NCBI RefSeq assembly: GCF_964340395.1
Contig: NC_135569.1
Span: 801,001-865,000, forward strand
Direction of reading: 5' to 3'
Length of the DNA stretch: 64,000 nt
DNA from: Glandiceps talaboti
Taxonomy: Eukaryota; Hemichordata; Enteropneusta; Spengelidae
Shown: positions 61,101-64,000 of the stretch, in pieces
Layout of the letters: every line of letters begins with the position of its first letter
Position numbering within the stretch: the first letter of the stretch is position 1
The notes under the pieces: generated by a model
What the model was told of the DNA's origin: nothing
The model's database searches: none
What the model saw: only the letters and a program-made list of their open reading frames with translations
Position numbers and translations under genes: made by a program

Positions 61101-63743
61101 ACATTTGCTGGTGGTGGTGTCACATGTTCTAACAGTAAATACTTACATTTGCTGGTGGTGGTGTCACATGTTCTAACAGTAAATACTTACATTTGCTGGT
61201 GGTGGTGTCACATGTTCTAACAGTAAATCTTTGAAATGAGGTTCATCTAAAATGATGCCATATGTTCCTACAAGAATAAAAAATATGAACTCATCAAGAC
61301 AAATCAAGTTGAGTCTAAAGTACAGAGAGACAACATATAGGATTTTAATCTCCTTACGGGGAACGAATATCACTTTCTTGCAGTGATGCACCATTGCATG
61401 ATGGGTCTTAGCAGACATAATTATTCCTGAGATACACACTGAATATTAATTATTTGCAAGAGCTTATTTCATGCAAATAAATTATCATGAATATTCAGTG
61501 TGCATCTAAGACCCATCATGCAATGGTGCATCAAGGAAAGAATAACAGAGATGAAAGAGAGTTTCAATTTGGTGTGTCTTGGCAACCGAGTGAAAACCAT
61601 ATGATGTGTAATCATAAAATGACTCCAGTACCCACAGTTTATGCAAATATTTTAATTTCCTGGGGTGATGTTCTCCTTTGAATGTCATACACAGCCATGT
61701 GATACACTACTGGTATTTATATACAGAAATCTTACCCTGAGTTGTATCACTTAATTTTCGGCAAACTCTGACCTCAGCTGATAAACCAATCACTGAACAT
61801 CTTATGTTTAACTCCTTCATTGTCTGCAGATGGTAAAACGGAAAACTGTTATCACAAAAACAAAAGATTGTATAGTTTGGCCACTGGGGGCGCTATTATG
61901 AGGCAGCTTTCACAGCAGCCCTTAGGACCATGCATGGTGTTAATGGTGTCATTGTCTACAAATAGAAAACATGTTTTTTCCAGAAATTCATATAGCTACC
62001 ATTTGTTTCTAAATGGCTAAAGTCCTTGGCCAAGATTTGAACCATGACTGTGCCCCAGTCAAGAGGTTGCTACATGAATGTGGACATGCAGAGACTATTT
62101 ACTATTATAAGTATGTATCATGTACATTGCCTGGATCACACATAGTAAGACTCCCTAAGATGATTAATAAATGCTGCACTTTCACTATCAGAAGAATAAA
62201 TACCTTAATTGTTTCATATATATCTCCTGGATCACACATAGTAAGACTCCCTAAGATGATTAATAAATGCTGCACTTTCACTATCAGAAGAGTAAATACC
62301 TTAATTGTTTCATATATATCTCCTGGATCACACATAGTAAGACTCCCTAAGATGATTAATAAATGCTGCACTTTCACTATCAGAAGAGTAAATACCTTAA
62401 TTGTTTCATATATATCTCCTGGATCACACATAGTAAGACTCCCTAAGATGATTAATAAATGCTGCACTTTCACTATCAGAAGAGTAAATACCTTAATTGT
62501 TTCATATATATCTCCTGGATCACATGTAGTAAGACTCCCTAAGATGATTAAGATTTCTCTGCTTGCATGACCTGGCATGTGTCTGAAAAGTACAAATAAA
62601 TTATTGCATATAGAAAGTCAAAAGTTTCATGCTGCTCACTTTAGCGGTGTGGATGACATGTTTATTTATTTTAGAATAATTTATTTTCCCATCATCATTT
62701 TTAAAAGTTTTTTTTAAGAATAGATATCTTGTGGGGTTCGATCACATGTAAATCCACCCACATCCACATTACAATTAGAATCAATCTGATTAAAATCCGA
62801 TGTGGTGAAAGCGATTAGATGTCCTTATTTACCTCTATTCATCGTGTTGTGACGTTTGTTTTGTTTGGAGTGATCGCCGCCTTCCCACGCGATCACTCCG
62901 AACAAAACAAACGTCACAACATGATGAATAGAGGTAAATAAGGACATCTATCCGTTTTCACCACATCGGATTTTAATCAGATTGAATTAGAATCAACCTA
63001 CTTACAACATATCATACTATTCATAGGCAGAGTTGTGTATTTCTTTCACTTATTTATTATTGGCACCAGACCCATATAAGAAGGGGAACAGAAAGCTTTC
63101 TATGTACCTTAGAGTATTTGCTGCCAATTCAAGTGAGTTCTGTATTGATGGTTCATTATCACACGACTGATCCAACATCCTCTGTAAAGCTGCTATGTGT
63201 CTCTTAGGGTTACCTCCTAATTCTGTCAGTTTCACAGCTCGTTTGTTACTAGTTGTCAAGAGTCCTATCTGTAATGAGATCGGGGTTATGACAAGTCTTG
63301 GTTATCAACACCATTAGCAGTCTGTAAGGTACGCTGTGAAGGGGCGCCCTCAAACATCAGGCAACCCCTAACACGGCCGGTGAGGGCGAAACATCACGAC
63401 GTATCTTACAGTCTACACCATTAGCTGTATGGATTAATATTTCACACATCTATGATGTTACCATTTAGATGAAAGGCTTGTTTCAGCTTTACCAGTTTTC
63501 ATTGTATTTTAGAACGGATGCACCATAGGATAACTTTACCCCTTTGCTTATATTGATGAGTAATGATGAAATGTTTTGTGTTTGATATCATTATGACCTT
63601 GACACTGAAGGTCAAGGTCAAATGCAGGATACATCCTCAACATGTGAGATTCATGAAAAGTATGGTCTAATTTATTTAAATATATTGCTTACCTGACTTA
63701 TAGGATTCTGATCAAAGTACTCGTCAATAAAATGTTCCAAAAG
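55030..63743 (-). CDS. GTF2H2: TFIIH core subunit p44/SSL1, 3' twelve exons (5' end beyond right edge)
   Basis: Twelve exons with compatible phases join into 312 residues ending in TGA, aligning end to end with residues from about 87 of the 395-residue human p44 as I remember it. p44 is a structural subunit of TFIIH that stimulates the XPD helicase in nucleotide excision repair and transcription initiation. Residues 1-156 are the C-terminal part of the vWA-like domain ([52 protein letters not shown]). Residues 205-222 are a C4 zinc finger (CPQC...CKAC). Residues 261-301 are the C4C4 RING-like Ssl1 C-terminal domain with all eight cysteines (CFAC, CPRC, CLDC, CPGC). The protein looks intact. 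Oddities are tandem amplifications over two exon/intron junctions and decayed copies of the last exon. Introns otherwise hold MITEs, a SINE-like element and A/T-rich sequence. Confidence 0.97.
55185..55303 (-). pseudogene. Two decayed tandem copies of the GTF2H2 terminal exon
   Basis: Upstream of exon l on the minus strand, TTACTCAG|GTGTATAGGTGTTCC (exon start 55,303) reads [18 protein letters not shown], then drifts to a TAG. A second partial copy (about 55,230-55,185) resembles the segment AGGTGCACCAAACTC...GACTGTGAG. One zinc-ligand Cys is Tyr in the first copy, and reading frames are broken. These are exon-duplication remnants, or an alternative terminal exon giving a truncated RING-like domain. 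Confidence 0.7.
55492..55531 (-). CDS. GTF2H2: GTF2H2 exon k
   Basis: 40 nt, phase 2 to 0: (R)[13 protein letters not shown], first cysteine pair of the RING-like domain. Acceptor TTGCTCTCTCTAG, donor ACA|GTAAGT. Confidence 0.92.
55755..56060. repeat. Degenerate tandem repeat rich in AGGTCA/AGGTCATGATGTCA half-sites
   Basis: Roughly 28-50-bp irregular units of ACATGTCAAAGGTCA...TGTCA(A/G)ATCACAT in the intron between exons j and k. CAAAGGTCA-like hexamers resemble nuclear-receptor half-sites; whether they are bound is unknown. Confidence 0.75.
56072..56180 (-). CDS. GTF2H2: GTF2H2 exon j
   Basis: 109 nt, phase 1 to 2: (G)[19 protein letters not shown] then [16 protein letters not shown]. 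Acceptor TTCTAATTTTAACAG, donor AG|GTGAGT. This is the most conserved p44 signature in the window. Confidence 0.96.
56554..56599 (-). CDS. GTF2H2: GTF2H2 exon i
   Basis: 46 nt, phase 0 to 1: [15 protein letters not shown], completing the C4 zinc finger. Acceptor TCTCTCTACACAG directly follows a (TC)n tract; donor G|GTGAGT. Confidence 0.94.
56659..56873 (+). mobile_element. SINE-like element, second copy
   Basis: Ends GATTTTGGTGCTATACAAAT then TCTTTT(GATT)n. This tail is the reverse complement of the one at 39,249. Lies in the GTF2H2 intron h-i, antisense to the gene. 5' boundary uncertain. The open frame inside it is not a gene. Confidence 0.6.
56874..57393 (-). other. Remainder of GTF2H2 intron h-i
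   Basis: An AAT/AAAT-rich low-complexity stretch at 57,015-57,105, and a two-copy repeat at about 57,222-57,300 (GGTTTATGGGAAAC...TGATGACATCA). Nothing coding. Confidence 0.6.
57394..57451 (-). CDS. GTF2H2: GTF2H2 exon h
   Basis: 58 nt, phase 2 to 0: [19 protein letters not shown], bringing the first zinc-ligand cysteine. Acceptor TTCTTATTTACAG, donor CAG|GTGAGA. Confidence 0.93.
57708..57771 (-). CDS. GTF2H2: GTF2H2 exon g
   Basis: 64 nt, phase 1 to 2: (G)[20 protein letters not shown]. Acceptor TTTCTACACAG, donor TG|GTAAGT. This is a divergent linker in the family. Confidence 0.9.
57772..58372 (-). other. GTF2H2 intron f-g with internal duplications
   Basis: GGATTAACATTAAAGT recurs at about 57,789 and 57,907. 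ATGACTTCATTTGAATAA recurs at about 57,869 and 58,129. Includes the dispersed repeat 57,947-58,039. Confidence 0.6.
57947..58039. repeat. Dispersed repeat shared with 44,438-44,530, copy 2
   Basis: GCGTATTTAAAAGTCACTCA ... CTTACTGAAGCATACTTAA ... CATGGTATTAAGATA; same order and orientation as the intergenic copy. Confidence 0.7.
58373..58403 (-). CDS. GTF2H2: GTF2H2 exon f (31-nt microexon)
   Basis: [10 protein letters not shown] plus one base, phase 0 to 1. Acceptor AATTTTTTTCAG, donor G|GTAAGT. Matches the conserved ECSLIRMG stretch of p44. Confidence 0.93.
58404..59072 (-). other. GTF2H2 intron e-f, unique part
   Basis: No feature found. A 104-codon plus-strand frame at 58,708-59,022 has no recognisable domain and lies antisense within the intron. 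Confidence 0.55.
59073..61234 (-). repeat. 44-bp tandem array of exon e 3' end plus splice donor, 49 donor copies
   Basis: On the minus strand each unit is CTGTTAGAACATGTGACACC then ACCACCAGCAAAT|GTAAGTATTTA. The rightmost unit is the real end of exon e with its used donor at 61,191. Plus-strand ACTTAC positions run from 59,073 to 61,185, exactly 48 periods of 44. Units are nearly identical; the most divergent (GATGGTG, CATATTG, TTGCCGG) lie at the far left edge. The array is expanded intronic DNA made from coding sequence, with a consensus-strength 5' splice site in every copy. Confidence 0.97.
61191..61267 (-). CDS. GTF2H2: GTF2H2 exon e (its 3' end and donor amplified 49-fold)
   Basis: 77 nt, phase 1 to 0: (G)[19 protein letters not shown] then TPPPAN. 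Acceptor TTTATTCTTGTAG; donor AAT|GTAAGT. Reading past this donor meets a TAG after VSIYC, so only this first donor of the array preserves the protein. Confidence 0.94.
61384..61533. mobile_element. 150-bp inverted-repeat MITE-like element
   Basis: Ends TGATGCACCATTGCATGATG and CATCATGCAATGGTGCATCA are exact reverse complements. Inner arms CACACTGAATATT/AATATTCAGTGTG also pair. Lies in the GTF2H2 intron d-e. Target duplication not evident. Confidence 0.75.
61736..61823 (-). CDS. GTF2H2: GTF2H2 exon d
   Basis: 88 nt, phase 0 to 1: [20 protein letters not shown] then CRKLSDTTQ. Acceptor TTTACCATCTGCAG; donor CAGG|GTAAGA. Confidence 0.94.
61847..61892. repeat. Copy of the CCACTGGGGGCGCT repeat family
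   Basis: AACAAAAGATTGTATAGTTT then GGCCACTGGGGGCGCTATT; matches 54,103-54,150. In GTF2H2 intron c-d. Confidence 0.65.
62009..62080 (-). repeat. tRNA-like SINE fragment
   Basis: The reverse complement carries GGTTCAAATCTTGGCCAAGG then ACTTTAGCC, with a B-box-like GGTTCAAATC. A related fragment lies at 43,816-43,890. No A box or full element is delimited. Confidence 0.45.
62131..62560 (-). repeat. 96-bp tandem array of exon c 3' end plus donor, five copies
   Basis: CTGGATCACA(C/T) starts at 62,131, 62,227, 62,323, 62,419 and 62,515, exactly 96 apart. On the minus strand the rightmost copy is the real exon c end. Each of the next three repeats the roughly 61-nt exon end, the donor AAG|GTATTTA and a 35-nt spacer; the fifth is truncated. 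96 is 32 codons, so reading through stays open ([19 protein letters not shown] then [13 protein letters not shown] per unit) until a stop after 62,105. Confidence 0.95.
62492..62582 (-). CDS. GTF2H2: GTF2H2 exon c (its 3' end is amplified downstream)
   Basis: 91 nt, phase 2 to 0: [20 protein letters not shown] then [10 protein letters not shown]. Acceptor TTTGTACTTTTCAG; donor AAG|GTATTT. The last roughly 61 nt and the donor recur in the 96-bp array immediately downstream. This copy keeps LTTC, as in the human protein, whereas array copies read LTMC. Confidence 0.93.
62781..62985. mobile_element. 205-bp foldback element
   Basis: Arms TCAATCTGATTAAAATCCGA ... GGAGTGATCGC and their reverse complement flank a loop of about 11 nt (62,878-62,888), with few mismatches. 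In GTF2H2 intron b-c. Target duplication not clear. Confidence 0.78.
63108..63268 (-). CDS. GTF2H2: GTF2H2 exon b
   Basis: 161 nt, phase 0 to 2. [20 protein letters not shown], then [16 protein letters not shown] to ANTL plus AG. Acceptor ATCTCATTACAG; donor GTACAT, a weaker site. Confidence 0.94.
63319..63414. mobile_element. 96-bp MITE with an 11-bp target-site duplication
   Basis: ACACCATTAGC at 63,308-63,318 is repeated at 63,415-63,425. Between them the ends AGTCTGTAAGGTACG and CGTATCTTACAGTCT are imperfect inverted repeats. An 11-bp duplication lies outside the usual 8-bp hAT size and nearer Mutator-like elements. In GTF2H2 intron a-b. Confidence 0.75.
63693..63743 (-). CDS. GTF2H2: GTF2H2 exon a (first exon in window)
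   Basis: 51 nt, phase 0-0: [17 protein letters not shown]. Acceptor CACTCTCTTTCAG, donor GTAAGC. The preceding exon was not found in 63,744-64,000. Confidence 0.93.
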
Positions 63744-64000
63744 CTGAAAGAGAGTGAGAAAAAGTTTTAAATTGTTCAAAAAATACTTGGAACTAACATC
63801 TTGTTTTCCCTTCTATGTCACTCAGATATTCCTTGGCTAAACAAAGAAAAACAATAGGGCAAAATATAAATAGTTTAGGATTGATTTCAGTCAGTACCAA
63901 ATTTTTCAAATTCATACCTCATTAGTACTATCTCCAGTAGAAACAATTATCTGAGCTTGCAATGTTATATGTATATGTATGTATATGTGTGTGTACATAT

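Noticed and set aside
63905-63980. Possible upstream GTF2H2 exon ending Q-A-Q-I-I-V-S-T-G-D-S-T-N-E with a GTATGA donor
   Set aside because: The sequence does not resemble the p44 segment expected before LLEHF, and no acceptor was found.

Overview
This is a eukaryotic, animal nuclear window: intron-rich genes with GT..AG introns, abundant simple repeats, minisatellites, MITE-like foldback elements and SINE-like tails, and no prokaryotic features. Identifiable coding is all on the minus strand. The best-conserved gene is the TFIIH core subunit p44/SSL1 (GTF2H2). Base composition and dispersed repeats suggest a marine invertebrate, possibly an invertebrate deuterostome, but I cannot fix the lineage from sequence alone.

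Layout. (1) 1-28,563 is one 375-bp tandem repeat, about 76 complete copies plus a 5' partial copy. On the minus strand it is a single uninterrupted reading frame that starts at or near 28,745 and runs off the left edge (at least 9,581 codons). It encodes a Thr/Ser-rich mucin-like repeat of 125 residues. (2) 28.7-47.1 kb has no supportable gene. It holds three related minisatellite-bearing repeats (31.4, 41.0 and 51.1 kb, the last inside the next gene), a hairpin-forming 41-bp minisatellite, long AT and GTA microsatellites, a SINE-like element, a 64-bp tandem repeat and a TA-flanked MITE. (3) 47,118-52,029 is a complete four-exon gene, which I assembled by matching splice phases. It encodes a 206-residue type I membrane protein with signal peptide, Thr/Ser-rich ectodomain, one TM helix and a short cytoplasmic tail. 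(4) 52.0-54.3 kb is intergenic, with a near-perfect 327-bp foldback. (5) 54,360-64,000 is the 3' three-quarters of GTF2H2: twelve exons, 312 residues, reaching the stop codon; the 5' exons lie beyond the right edge.

The most unusual feature is in GTF2H2. Two coding exons have had their 3' ends, together with the 5' splice site, amplified in tandem. One forms five 96-bp units (62.13-62.56 kb) that stay open in frame. The other forms 49 units of 44 bp (59.07-61.23 kb), each carrying a perfect GTAAGT donor. The terminal zinc-binding exon also has two decayed extra copies next to it. The giant mucin-like array and the smaller mucin-like gene point the same way: the locus has expanded repeatedly by tandem duplication, inside and outside coding sequence. 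The two mucin-like genes probably make heavily O-glycosylated surface or secreted proteins. GTF2H2 is an unrelated housekeeping neighbour acting in transcription initiation and nucleotide excision repair.
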